Translations under genes and position numbers: made by a program
Source: an uncultured Anaerotruncus sp.
GTDB taxonomy: Bacteria; Bacillota; Clostridia; Oscillospirales; Ruminococcaceae
Length of the DNA stretch: 52,858 bases
NCBI RefSeq assembly: GCF_902490045.1
Contig: NZ_CABUCJ010000003.1
Location: 1-52,858, forward strand
Direction: 5' to 3'
The notes under the pieces: model-generated
Seen by the model: only the letters and a program-made list of their open reading frames with translations
The model's database searches: none
What the model was told of the DNA's origin: nothing
Part shown: positions 17,315 through 24,983 of the stretch, piece after piece
Layout: each line of letters opens with the position of its first letter
Position numbering within the stretch: the stretch's first letter is position 1

Positions 17315-18177
17315 GCGATTACGAGCTGACCTATAACGACTACGACAGCCGGGAAAAGATCCTCCCCGAACGCGACAAAGCCTACACCCCCGTCATGGAG
17401 GCGGTCGGGCTGAGCATCGAATTCGGCGGGCTTCCCGCCGTCGACGATTTCAACCTCACCGTCGGCCGCACCGAGATCTGCGGGCTCATCGGCCCGAACG
17501 GGGCGGGCAAGACGACCGTCTTCAACCTGCTCACCAAGGTCTACCAGCCCACCCGCGGCAAAATCCTCATCGACGGGAAGGACACCAGGGGGATGAGCAC
17601 CATCCAGGTCAACCGGGCGGGCGTGGCGCGCACCTTCCAGAACATCCGGCTCTTTAAGAACCTGTCGGTGATCGACAACGTCCTGATCGGGATGCACAAC
17701 CACACCCACTACAACATGCTGACCTCGACGCTCCGCCTGCCGGGCTACTGGAAAGCGGAGAAGCAGGCGCGGGAACGCGCGCTCGATCTGCTGTCGATCT
17801 TCGGGATGCAGGACCAGGCGGACGCGGAGGCGGGCAGCCTCCCCTACGGCGCGCAGCGGCGGCTGGAGATCGTGCGCGCGCTGGCGACCGGACCCAAGCT
17901 GCTGCTCCTCGACGAGCCCGCGGCGGGCATGAACCCCTCGGAGACGTCCGAATTGATGGAGAACATCCACAAAATCCGCGATACCTTCCAGATCGCGATC
18001 ATGCTGATCGAGCACGACATGAGCCTCGTCATGGGAATCTGCGAGGGGATCGCCGTGCTCAACTACGGCAAAATCATCGCCAAGGGCACGCCGGAGGAAA
18101 TCCGGCGCAACCCGGTGGTTATCGAGGCGTATCTCGGCAAGAAGAGGGGGGAGAAGCAGGATGCTGAAGGTCAGTGA
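17311..18177 (+). CDS. livG: branched-chain amino acid ABC transporter ATP-binding protein LivG
   Basis: A 288-residue ATPase. Walker A is GPNGAGKTTV, the Q-loop RTFQNIRLF, and the LivG-type signature PYGAQRRLEIVRAL replaces the usual LSGGQ. Walker B is LLLLDEPAAGMNP and the switch His is in LIEHDMSLV. Residues 1-28 form an unusual Tyr/Asp/Glu-rich extension before the normal domain start. It is coupled by overlap to livM upstream and livF downstream (17 bp). Confidence 0.95.
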   Translation: MSDYELTYNDYDSREKILPERDKAYTPVMEAVGLSIEFGGLPAVDDFNLTVGRTEICGLIGPNGAGKTTVFNLLTKVYQPTRGKILIDGKDTRGMSTIQVNRAGVARTFQNIRLFKNLSVIDNVLIGMHNHTHYNMLTSTLRLPGYWKAEKQARERALDLLSIFGMQDQADAEAGSLPYGAQRRLEIVRALATGPKLLLLDEPAAGMNPSETSELMENIHKIRDTFQIAIMLIEHDMSLVMGICEGIAVLNYGKIIAKGTPEEIRRNPVVIEAYLGKKRGEKQDAEGQ

Positions 18178-18862
18178 TATCAACGTCTACTACGGCAACA
18201 TCCATGCGATCAAGGATATCTCCTTCGAGGTCGCCAAAGGGGAGATCGTCTCGCTGATCGGCGCCAACGGCGCGGGAAAAAGCACCATCCTCAAGACGGT
18301 CTCCGGACTCCTGCGCACCAAGACCGGCAGCATTACCTTCCTCGACGGCGACATCCGCACGGCGGCCCCCAACCACATCGTCAAGCTGGGGCTTGCCCAT
18401 GTGCCCGAGGGGCGGCGCATCTTTTTGCAGATGACGGTGCAGGAAAACCTCGAGATGGGCGCCTATACCCAGAAGCCCGCCGCGCTTTCGGCGGACCTCG
18501 ACAATGTGTACGAGCGGTTCCCCCGCCTCAAGGAGCGCCGCCGGCAGGTGGCGGGCACCCTCTCGGGCGGCGAACAGCAGATGCTGGCGATGGGCCGCGC
18601 GCTCATGAGCCATCCGACCCTGCTGATGCTCGATGAGCCGTCGATGGGACTCGCACCCATCCTGGTGGAGCAGATCTTCGACATCATCCAGGAGCTGCAC
18701 CGCGCCGGGACGACGATCCTGCTGGTCGAGCAGAACGCGCAGATGGCGCTTTCGATCGCGGACCGGGCGTACGTGCTCGAGACGGGACGGATCGTGATGA
18801 GCGGCACCGCCAAGGAGATGCGGGAGGACGAGCGGATCCAGAAGGCGTATCTCGGCATGTAA
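18161..18862 (+). CDS. livF: branched-chain amino acid ABC transporter ATP-binding protein LivF
   Basis: A 233-residue ATPase closing the operon and pairing with LivG. It starts MLKVSDINVYYGNIHAIKDI; Walker A GANGAGKST, LivF-specific HVPEGRRIF, signature LSGGEQQMLAMGRAL, Walker B LMLDEPSMGLAPIL and switch LLVEQNAQMAL are intact. Its start lies 17 bp inside livG, so translation is coupled. A strong terminator follows. Confidence 0.95.
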   Translation: MLKVSDINVYYGNIHAIKDISFEVAKGEIVSLIGANGAGKSTILKTVSGLLRTKTGSITFLDGDIRTAAPNHIVKLGLAHVPEGRRIFLQMTVQENLEMGAYTQKPAALSADLDNVYERFPRLKERRRQVAGTLSGGEQQMLAMGRALMSHPTLLMLDEPSMGLAPILVEQIFDIIQELHRAGTTILLVEQNAQMALSIADRAYVLETGRIVMSGTAKEMREDERIQKAYLGM

Positions 18863-18871
18863 AAAAATTGA

Positions 18872-18899
18872 GGGGCGCGCCGGAGGGCGCGCCCCTTTT
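18872..18899 (+). terminator. rho-independent terminator of the liv operon
   Basis: A perfect 10-bp stem GGGGCGCGCC / GGCGCGCCCC with loop GGAG, then TTTT. The ybaK ribosome site (CGGAGG) begins at its very end, so ybaK transcription probably depends on read-through or a nearby start that I could not identify. Confidence 0.85.
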
Positions 18900-18914
18900 G
18901 CGGAGGCGAACAGG

Positions 18915-19394
18915 ATGGCAGAGGCCAAGACGAACGCGATGCGTATGCTCGACCGGGCGAAGATCGCCTACCGGGTGCACGTTTACGAGCACGCGGACGG
19001 GAAGATCGACGGGGTGAGCGTGGCGGAAAAGCTCGGACAGGACGCCGGCGCGGTCTACAAGACGCTCGTGACCAGGGGCGCGTCGGGCGGAAACTTTGTG
19101 TTTGTGATCCCCGTAGCGAAGGAGCTCGACCTCAAAAAGGCGGCGAAAGCGGTGGGGGAGAAGTCGGTCGCGATGATCCCGGTGGCGGAGATCAATCGGA
19201 CGACCGGCTACATCCGGGGCGGCTGCTCGCCGGTGGGGATGAAGAAGCTCTTCCCCACGGTGTTCGACGCGGCGGTGGAATCGCTCCCGGCGGTCTGCGT
19301 GAGCGGCGGGCGGATCGGCTGCCAGATCGAGGTATCGCCGGCCGACCTGCTGCCGCTTGTCCGGGCGGGGACCGCGCCGATCACGGCGGATTAA
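18915..19394 (+). CDS. ybaK: Cys-tRNA(Pro)/aminoacyl-tRNA deacylase YbaK/EbsC
   Basis: A 159-residue YbaK-type editing protein that hydrolyses Cys mischarged on tRNA-Pro in trans. Family marks are the opening TNAMRMLDRAKIAYRVH, GAVYKTLVTRG with the catalytic lysine near residue 47, INRTTGYIRGGCSPVGMKK and the GCQIEVSPADLL near the end. GGAGG lies 9 bp before the ATG. Length and motifs match the family. Confidence 0.93.
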   Translation: MAEAKTNAMRMLDRAKIAYRVHVYEHADGKIDGVSVAEKLGQDAGAVYKTLVTRGASGGNFVFVIPVAKELDLKKAAKAVGEKSVAMIPVAEINRTTGYIRGGCSPVGMKKLFPTVFDAAVESLPAVCVSGGRIGCQIEVSPADLLPLVRAGTAPITAD

Positions 19395-19399
19395 AGGTT

Positions 19400-19603
19400 T
19401 TCGCCCGCCTTTTTTGAAAAGGCGGCGGGGCCGCGGGGCAGGGCCCCGCGCCGCGCTTCGCAAAGCGCGGAACGCCCGCTCCTTCAGGCGTATTTTTCGG
19501 TTCCTTTTTACAAGAGAAAAAGGAACATCACAAACGATCCGTTTCCCATCCGGGAAACGGACCGTTGTATCTTCTTCGTTCCTTTTGGGCGAAAACTTTG
19601 GGA
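19400..19603. repeat. cluster of palindromic intergenic repeats
   Basis: The spacer between ybaK and the convergent GH13 gene is built of successive hairpins: CCGCCTTTTTTGAAAAGGCGG (19404-19424), CGCGCTTCGCAAAGCGCG (19452-19469), GTTCCTTTTT / AAAAAGGAAC (19500-19526) and CCGTTTCCC / GGGAAACGG near 19540-19560. The last may serve as a terminator. Word content resembles 717-1000 and 8941-9030, so this is probably one dispersed repeat family. Confidence 0.65.
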
Positions 19604-21244
19604 TTACTCGCCCAGATAGGTGAAACGCGGGAGGACGCGGCCGTCCTGCTCGACGTCCTCGAGGAACATGTCGAGCGGACGCACCCAGAGCCCGCCCTCC
19701 CCGTAGAGGGCGCGGTAGACGACCAGTTCCTCGAGCGTCTCGCTGTGGCGGGCCTTGCCGATCACCTCGTATTCGCCGCCCTTGAAGTGGCGCCAGCGGC
19801 CGGTCCTGAGCTCGCGCGGCGCGGGCGGGGCGGACTGTGCCGCCGGCGCGTCCGCGGGCGCGGTTCCGCCGTCCGAAGCGGCGGAGAAGCGTTCCCACTC
19901 CTCCTGCGGCACGAGGATGCGGGCCCCGCAGGCGGGCGCCTCCAGCTTGAGGTTGCCGTCGTTCGTCTCAAAGACGGTCCCCGTGAAGAGGTCGACGAGC
20001 GGGGAGGCGTCCACGCGGAATTCAAGGTATTCGGGATGCTCGGCGAGGTTGAGCGCCACGTAGACGCTCCGGCCGTTCAGCTCGCGGCGGAAGGCGTACT
20101 GCTCGTTTTTGATGAGCGCGTGGTCGTAGCTGCCGTACTGGAGCGCGGGCAGCGCGCGGCGGATGGCGCCGAGCCGCTTGATGTGCTCGCAGAGCTGGTA
20201 GTTCGCGTCCCCGACCTTCCCGAGCTCGAGGCAGGGGCGAAGCCCGGCGTCCGAGCCGTTCTGCTTGATTCCCCGGACGCCCCATTCGCTGCCGTAGTAG
20301 ACCGACGGCGCGCCCGGCATCGTGTAGAGCAGGGTGTAGACGTTTTCGAGATGGCGCTCGTTGCGCAACACCGACGCGAGCCGGTTGACGTCGTGGTTAT
20401 CGACAAAGTTGTAGAGGCAGAGGTTCTTATAGATGCCGCCCGGGCCGAACTGCCGCGCGAGCGAATGGGCGATCTCGAAGTAGTTGCGGTCGTTGTGGGA
20501 GGAGTAGAGCCCCTTGGCGCACTCGTAGTTGGTGACCGAGTCGAGCATGTCGGGGTTGGCCCAGCGGTTGTAGTCGCCGTGGATGATCTCGCCCATCAGC
20601 CAGAAGTCGGGCCGCTTGCCCCGGCAGAAGGCCTTGAGGCGGCGGAAGAAGTCGAAGTCCACGCAGTCGGCCGCGTCGAGGCGCAGGCCGTCGATGCCGA
20701 ATTCGTCCATCCACATGCCCACCGCGCCGAGCAGGTGGTCGACCACCTCGGGATTGCGCAGGTTGAGCTTGACGAGGTTGAAGTGCCCCTGCCAGCCCTC
20801 GTACCAGAAGGCGTCGCCCATCGGGCTGCCGCCGCCGAAATTGAGATTGTGGAACCAGCTGCAATAGCGGGAGGACTGCCCGTTTTTCTGCACGTCCTGG
20901 AACGCCCAGAAGCCGCGGCCGACGTGGTTGAACACCCCGTCGAGCACGATGCGGATGCCGTTTTCATGCAGTGCGGCGCACACCTTTTTGAAGTCCTCGT
21001 TGACGCCCAGCCGCCGGTCGAGGGTGTAGTAGTCGCTCGTGTCGTAGCCGTGCTCGGACGACTCGAACACAGGCCCGAGGTAGAGGGCGTTGACCTGCAT
21101 GTCCCGCAGGTGCGGAATCCAGCCGAGCAGCTTTTCAATCCGGGGGACGGGTTCGCCGCCCTCGTTCTGCGGCGGCGCGCCGCAGAAGCCCAGCGGATAG
21201 ATATGATAAAATACCGATTCATTGACCCAGCTCAAAAAAACCAT
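19604..21244 (-). CDS. GH13 alpha-amylase-family glycosidase fused to a C-terminal DUF1653 domain
   Basis: A 546-residue cytoplasmic alpha-glucan hydrolase. Conserved GH13 regions are in order: DGVFNHVG (region I, His107), GIDGLRLDAADC (nucleophile Asp190), WLMGEIIHGD (acid/base Glu219) and NFVDNHDVNRL (Asp285). There is no signal peptide. After the C-terminal beta domain and an Ala/Pro linker (about 450-480), the last 67 residues (RTGRWRHFKGGEYEVIG onwards) match DUF1653, usually a separate small protein. The start is ATG 21244, though GGAAGG abuts it; TTG 21235 has better spacing. The likely substrate is maltodextrin or glycogen-derived oligosaccharide. Confidence 0.88.
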   Translation of the reverse strand: MVFLSWVNESVFYHIYPLGFCGAPPQNEGGEPVPRIEKLLGWIPHLRDMQVNALYLGPVFESSEHGYDTSDYYTLDRRLGVNEDFKKVCAALHENGIRIVLDGVFNHVGRGFWAFQDVQKNGQSSRYCSWFHNLNFGGGSPMGDAFWYEGWQGHFNLVKLNLRNPEVVDHLLGAVGMWMDEFGIDGLRLDAADCVDFDFFRRLKAFCRGKRPDFWLMGEIIHGDYNRWANPDMLDSVTNYECAKGLYSSHNDRNYFEIAHSLARQFGPGGIYKNLCLYNFVDNHDVNRLASVLRNERHLENVYTLLYTMPGAPSVYYGSEWGVRGIKQNGSDAGLRPCLELGKVGDANYQLCEHIKRLGAIRRALPALQYGSYDHALIKNEQYAFRRELNGRSVYVALNLAEHPEYLEFRVDASPLVDLFTGTVFETNDGNLKLEAPACGARILVPQEEWERFSAASDGGTAPADAPAAQSAPPAPRELRTGRWRHFKGGEYEVIGKARHSETLEELVVYRALYGEGGLWVRPLDMFLEDVEQDGRVLPRFTYLGE

Positions 21245-21332
21245 CCTTCCGTGCGGGGGAGTCTCGATTCGCGATGCCCGCACCCGAACAGTATACACGA
21301 CTTTACAGAAAATAGCAAATGTCCGGGTATGG

Positions 21333-21374
21333 AAAAAAGCGGACATGACCCGCCGCGCGGGCATGTCCGCTTTT
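21333..21374 (-). terminator. rho-independent terminator of the DUF1538-PII operon
   Basis: AAAAGCGGACATG and its complement enclose a second CCCGC / GCGGG stem, giving an 18-bp hairpin with one bulge. On the minus strand it is followed by CTTTTTT. It separates the PII-like gene from the GH13 gene. Confidence 0.85.
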
Positions 21375-21389
21375 CAGGGCGCCGGGAGG

Positions 21390-22064
21390 CTATTCGTCGG
21401 TCAGGCTGCGCAGGCCCACCACCCGGTTGACCGGCAGGGAAAAGGCCGCGGCGACCCGGTCCTGCCGGGAACCGGCCTTTTCCATGATGGCGCGGATGAT
21501 GTTTTTTTCGTTCTCCTGCTTTGAGACGATGTAGATCACTTCCTGCTCCGAAGCGATGGACATCCCGAAAAAGGGCATGGCGCTTTTTTCGCCGACCCCC
21601 TTGGCGTGGATGATGGTGCCGCCCCCCGCGCCCGCTCCGCGCGCGGCGTCCATGACCAGCTCCGTGTTGCCCTTATGCGCGATGACCACCACGAGGGAAA
21701 AACGGTTTTCTTCCATTACAAGCACCCCATTTTGTTCTGTTTTCTGTCCCTGGGTCAGATATTGCAGGCTCGCCGAATTCGCAACGCTTTGCAGCGGGAT
21801 CGTAAAGGAGATGCCGTTGCCCGGCACGTCGATCTGCATGGCGCGCATCTGCCCCTTCAGCAGGTCCGCCGCCAGCGGGCCGGACACCACGGAGGAGAGC
21901 ATGATCTTCTCCGTCTTCTCGATCCCCAGCCGGTCGAGGGTCTTCTGCTGCGCGGTGCCCTCGCACAGGGCGGCGGTCAGGGAATGGACGCCGTTTTCGT
22001 AGAAGTATTGCAGGTAGGCCTCGCCGTATTCCCGCTTGGTAATGGTAACCAGATAATACAACAT
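21390..22064 (-). CDS. PII-like signalling protein paired with a DUF1538 transporter
   Basis: A 224-residue protein with a C-terminal half (about 118-205) like nitrogen-regulatory PII proteins: FSLVVVIAHKGNTELVMDAA, then GAGGGTIIHAKGVGE, which matches the PII T-loop/B-loop segment, and EVIYIVSKQENEKNIIRAIM. The N-terminal half (MLYYLVTITKREYGEAYLQY) may be a second, diverged PII-like unit. The usual uridylylated Tyr of GlnB is not evident. It lies 14 bp after the DUF1538 membrane-protein gene and is therefore likely its effector-binding regulator, as GlnK is for AmtB. The effector is unknown. Confidence 0.8.
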   Translation of the reverse strand: MLYYLVTITKREYGEAYLQYFYENGVHSLTAALCEGTAQQKTLDRLGIEKTEKIMLSSVVSGPLAADLLKGQMRAMQIDVPGNGISFTIPLQSVANSASLQYLTQGQKTEQNGVLVMEENRFSLVVVIAHKGNTELVMDAARGAGAGGGTIIHAKGVGEKSAMPFFGMSIASEQEVIYIVSKQENEKNIIRAIMEKAGSRQDRVAAAFSLPVNRVVGLRSLTDE

Positions 22065-22078
22065 ACTGCTCCCCTTTT

Positions 22079-23632
22079 TTAAAACGTGATAATATCGTCG
22101 TCGTTCAGGACCACAGGATCCTCCGCGGGTCGTTCGTCCTCCCCGGCGCCCCTGGATTTGTACTTATAATAAACGCCCAGCAGCTGGATGGTGATCAGCG
22201 GGGTCATCGCCACCATGGCCACGACGCCGAAGGCGTCCACCACCACGTTGCCGCCCACGCCGCTGCAGGTCCCCATCGCAAGGGGCAGCAGGAAGGTGGC
22301 GGTCATGGGGCCGGAGGCCACGCCGCCCGAGTCGAAGGCGATGGCGGTAAAGAGCGGGGGGGAGAAAAAGGTGAGGACTCCGGCGATCAGGTAGCCGGGG
22401 ACCAGCAGGTACATGATGGGAAGGCCTGTCACGATGCGCAGCATGGCGAGCCCCACCGAAATCGCGACGCCGATCGAAAGGCTGGTGGAGAGGGCCTTCT
22501 GCGGGATGGCGCCGGCGGTGATCGTAAGGACCTGCTTGTTCAGCACGTGAACGGCCGGCTCGGCCGCCACGATGAAGTAGCCGATGACGACGCCGATCGG
22601 CACGATGATCCAGTTGTGCGCCATGCCGCCGATGATCTGGCCGATGTAGTTGCCGACGGGCATGAAGCCGACGTTGACGCCGGTCAAAAAGAGCACCAGC
22701 CCGATATAGGTGTAGCCGAGCCCCACCCCGATCTTGATCAGCTCCCCCTTTTTGAGGCGGAGGGCCGCGATCTGGAAGAGGACGAAAAAGACGAGGATCG
22801 GGCAGAGGGCGAGGGCGACCTCCTCGATGTATTTGGGCAGGGAGGACAAAAACAGCCGGGAGAGCTCCCGGGAGTCGGTCAGCTCGGGGATCACCACCGG
22901 GACATATTCGCCCGTCCCGGCCCCGTAGACGATGCCGAGGAGCAGCACCGCCAGGATGGGGCCGACGGAGCAGAGGGCGACCAGGCCGAAGCTGTCGTTT
23001 TCGGCGTTGCTGTCGCTGCGGATGGCTGTGACGCCCAGGCCGAGGGCCATGATAAACGGCACCGTCATCGGGCCGGTGGTGACGCCGCCGGAATCGAAGG
23101 CCACCGAAAGAAATTCCCGGGGCACGAACCGCGCGAGCAGAAAGACGAAGACGTAAATCCCGATCAGCAGGTAGGAGAGCTTGACGCGCAGCAGCATACG
23201 CAGCATGGCGACGACCAGGAAAACGCCCACGCCGATCGCCACGGCGACGATCAGGACCATATTGGGGATGCCCGGGACCTGCTCGGCCAGCACCTGGAGA
23301 TCGGGCTCGGACATGGTGATAAAGATGCCCACGAGCAGGCTCACCAGGATGATCAGCCACACCCTGCGCGATTTGGTGACAGCGGAGCCCACATGGCTGC
23401 CGATGGGGGTCATGGCCATGTCGGTGCCCAGGGTGAACAGCCCCATCCCCAAAATCAGCAGGAACGCCCCCAGCACAAAGCCCATCAGCAGGCTGTTGGG
23501 GACGGGGGAGATGGAAAAGCAGAGCAGGAAGACGATCCCCGTCACCGGCAGGACGGAGGAGAGGGATTCTTTCAGCTTCTCGGAAAGTATCGTTCGATTT
23601 TGTTTCAACAGAGGGAGCTTCGTTTTACCCAC
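22079..23632 (-). CDS. DUF1538 integral membrane protein, probable transporter
   Basis: A 517-residue membrane protein with about 12 helices. I choose the GTG at 23632 because AAAGGGG lies 6 bp upstream and the sequence beyond it is not protein-like. An internal duplication is visible: FDSGGVTTGPMTVPFIMALG (about residue 195) and FDSGGVASGPMTATFLLPLA (about 435) are near-identical motifs in the two halves, typical of inverted-repeat transporters. FTLGTDMAMTPIGSHVG is a DUF1538 mark. An extended -10 (TGTTATAAT) is present on the minus strand at 23716-23724. Substrate unknown. Confidence 0.8.
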   Translation of the reverse strand: MGKTKLPLLKQNRTILSEKLKESLSSVLPVTGIVFLLCFSISPVPNSLLMGFVLGAFLLILGMGLFTLGTDMAMTPIGSHVGSAVTKSRRVWLIILVSLLVGIFITMSEPDLQVLAEQVPGIPNMVLIVAVAIGVGVFLVVAMLRMLLRVKLSYLLIGIYVFVFLLARFVPREFLSVAFDSGGVTTGPMTVPFIMALGLGVTAIRSDSNAENDSFGLVALCSVGPILAVLLLGIVYGAGTGEYVPVVIPELTDSRELSRLFLSSLPKYIEEVALALCPILVFFVLFQIAALRLKKGELIKIGVGLGYTYIGLVLFLTGVNVGFMPVGNYIGQIIGGMAHNWIIVPIGVVIGYFIVAAEPAVHVLNKQVLTITAGAIPQKALSTSLSIGVAISVGLAMLRIVTGLPIMYLLVPGYLIAGVLTFFSPPLFTAIAFDSGGVASGPMTATFLLPLAMGTCSGVGGNVVVDAFGVVAMVAMTPLITIQLLGVYYKYKSRGAGEDERPAEDPVVLNDDDIITF

Positions 23633-23791
23633 ATAATCCCCTTTCTGTCGCGGATCGCAACATGGCCGGCGGCATCCGGGCCGGATGGCGGCGCCCACAA
23701 ATTTTTGATTGATTTATTATAACACATCTCCTCGGCGGATGAAAATGCTTCCTGCCAACAAAACGCAAAACATTTTCCGCAGCTCTGAGAT

Positions 23792-23821
23792 AAAAAAGCC
23801 GCCCGGTCGAAGACCGGGCGG
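23792..23821 (-). terminator. rho-independent terminator of the perR-rbr operon
   Basis: CCGCCCGGTC / GACCGGGCGG with loop GAA (23799-23821). On the minus strand it is followed by six T. It lies 41 bp after the rubrerythrin stop. Confidence 0.88.
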
Positions 23822-23862
23822 AAAATATGGAAGGCGTATTCAAAATTTGGGAGGAATCGGAA

Positions 23863-24402
23863 TCAGTAGTTTTTGCACTGGAGCTGGAAGTACGCCTGCG
23901 AATGGTCGCAGACCGGGCAGACCAGCGGGGCCTTCTCGCCCACGTGGATGTGGCCGCAGTTGGAGCACTGCCAGATGACGATGCCGGTTTTCTCAAAGAC
24001 CTGCTTGGTGTCGACGTTCTTGAGCAGGGCGAGGTAACGCTCCTCATGCTCCTTCTCGATCTTGGCGACCGACTCAAAGAGGAATGCAATCTTGTCGAAG
24101 CCCTCTTCCTTGGCTTCCTTGGCAAAGGTGGCGTACATGTCGGTCCACTCGTAGTTCTCGCCCGCGGCGGCGTCCTTCAGGCAGGCGGCCGTGTCGGGGA
24201 TGCCGTCATGGAGCAGCTTGAACCAGATCTCGGCGTGCTCCTTCTCGTTGGCGGCGGTCTCCAAGAACAGGTTGGAAATCTGGACAAAGCCCTCTTTCTT
24301 CGCTTTGGAGGCGTAGTAGGTATACTTGTTGCGCGCCTGGCTTTCGCCCGCAAACGCCGCGGCGAGGTTGGCTTCGGTTTTGGTGCCCTTCAGATCTTTC
24401 AT
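23863..24402 (-). CDS. rbr: rubrerythrin
   Basis: A 179-residue non-haem di-iron protein that reduces hydrogen peroxide in anaerobes using electrons from NAD(P)H via rubredoxin. The N-terminal four-helix domain has FAGESQARNKYTYYA and ANEKEHAEIWF (first E and ExxH motifs), repeated as ESVAKIEKEHEERY. The C-terminal rubredoxin-like domain has CSNCGHIHVG and CPVCDHSQAYF (two CxxC pairs binding iron). Length is typical for the short form. It is 29 bp downstream of perR, and control by PerR is very likely. Confidence 0.96.
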   Translation of the reverse strand: MKDLKGTKTEANLAAAFAGESQARNKYTYYASKAKKEGFVQISNLFLETAANEKEHAEIWFKLLHDGIPDTAACLKDAAAGENYEWTDMYATFAKEAKEEGFDKIAFLFESVAKIEKEHEERYLALLKNVDTKQVFEKTGIVIWQCSNCGHIHVGEKAPLVCPVCDHSQAYFQLQCKNY

Positions 24403-24431
24403 GTCACATACCTCTTTCTTGAATTTATTTG

Positions 24432-24812
24432 TCAGTGCTTTTCGGCACAGTCTTGGCAGATTCCCGTGATATAGACCTGGTAGCCGGTCACGGTAAAGTC
24501 GGTGACGCTCCGGATGCGGGATTCGAGGCCGCCCAGGTCGCCGAGCTCGATGTCGTAGAGCCGGCCGCAGCGGTCGCAGAGCAGATGGTGGTGCGTCTCG
24601 GTGCGCGCGTCGAAGCGGTCGGACGCGCCGGGCAGGCTGATTTTGAGGAGCTCGCCCTGCTGGGAGAGCTGGTTGAGGTTGCGGTAGACGGTGCCGAGGC
24701 TGATGTTCGGTTCCCGCTCGCGCACCATCGCGTAGACGGCATCCGCCGTCGGGTGCACCGGGTGTTCCATCACAGCCTGGCGGATAAGCTCCCGCTGTCT
24801 GGAATACTTCAT
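24432..24812 (-). CDS. perR: Fur-family peroxide regulator PerR
   Basis: A 126-residue Fur-family metalloregulator. The five PerR regulatory-metal residues can be placed by alignment: His20 (HPTAD), Asp68 (RFDARTE), His74 and His76 (THHHLLC) and Asp87 (LYDIE). Asp at the second position favours PerR over Fur, which has Glu. Structural zinc is bound by C79xxC82 and the C-terminal CQDC. The winged helix is SLGTVYRNLNQLSQQGEL. It senses peroxide through metal-catalysed His oxidation. ATG 24812 is chosen; a TTG three codons upstream is the alternative. It is co-transcribed with rubrerythrin and probably autoregulated. Confidence 0.92.
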   Translation of the reverse strand: MKYSRQRELIRQAVMEHPVHPTADAVYAMVREREPNISLGTVYRNLNQLSQQGELLKISLPGASDRFDARTETHHHLLCDRCGRLYDIELGDLGGLESRIRSVTDFTVTGYQVYITGICQDCAEKH

Positions 24813-24841
24813 AGGCTCCAATCCTTAACGGTTATTTTTAA

Positions 24842-24856
24842 TAATAATAATGATTA
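24842..24856. promoter_or_regulatory. Fur/PerR-type 7-1-7 operator
   Basis: TAATAAT-A-ATGATTA is a near-perfect 7-1-7 inverted repeat (one mismatch), the pattern bound by Fur-family dimers. It lies about 10 bp downstream of the -10 box of the perR promoter, within the expected start region, and is set in a wider AT-only stretch (24832-24871) that stands out from the GC-rich surroundings. Confidence 0.75.
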
Positions 24857-24865
24857 CTGAATATT

Positions 24866-24894
24866 ATTATAGCCGCGCCGCGCCGCTTTGTCAA
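24866..24894 (-). promoter_or_regulatory. consensus sigma-A promoter of perR-rbr
   Basis: On the minus strand: TTGACA (24889-24894), a 17-bp spacer and TATAAT (24866-24871). Both boxes match consensus at every base, so the unregulated promoter should be very strong. This fits a unit held down by a repressor bound just downstream. Confidence 0.95.
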
Positions 24895-24943
24895 CCCCAT
24901 ATCACAAAATTCGGGGCAAAAATGTCGGCGTCCCGCACAGACA

Positions 24944-24977
24944 AAAAGCCCCCTCCCGCATGGCGGGAGGGGGCTTT
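24944..24977 (-). terminator. rho-independent terminator of the symporter gene
   Basis: A perfect 12-bp stem GCCCCCTCCCGC / GCGGGAGGGGGC with loop ATG, flanked by AAAA and TTT; on the minus strand it runs into TTTTTGTCTG. It lies 7 bp after the symporter stop. Confidence 0.92.
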
Positions 24978-24983
24978 CGCGTC

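Noticed and set aside
22547..23722. Long plus-strand frame opposite the DUF1538 gene
   Set aside because: Translation is dominated by Asp, His, Gln and Glu, typical of the complement of a hydrophobic membrane-protein gene.
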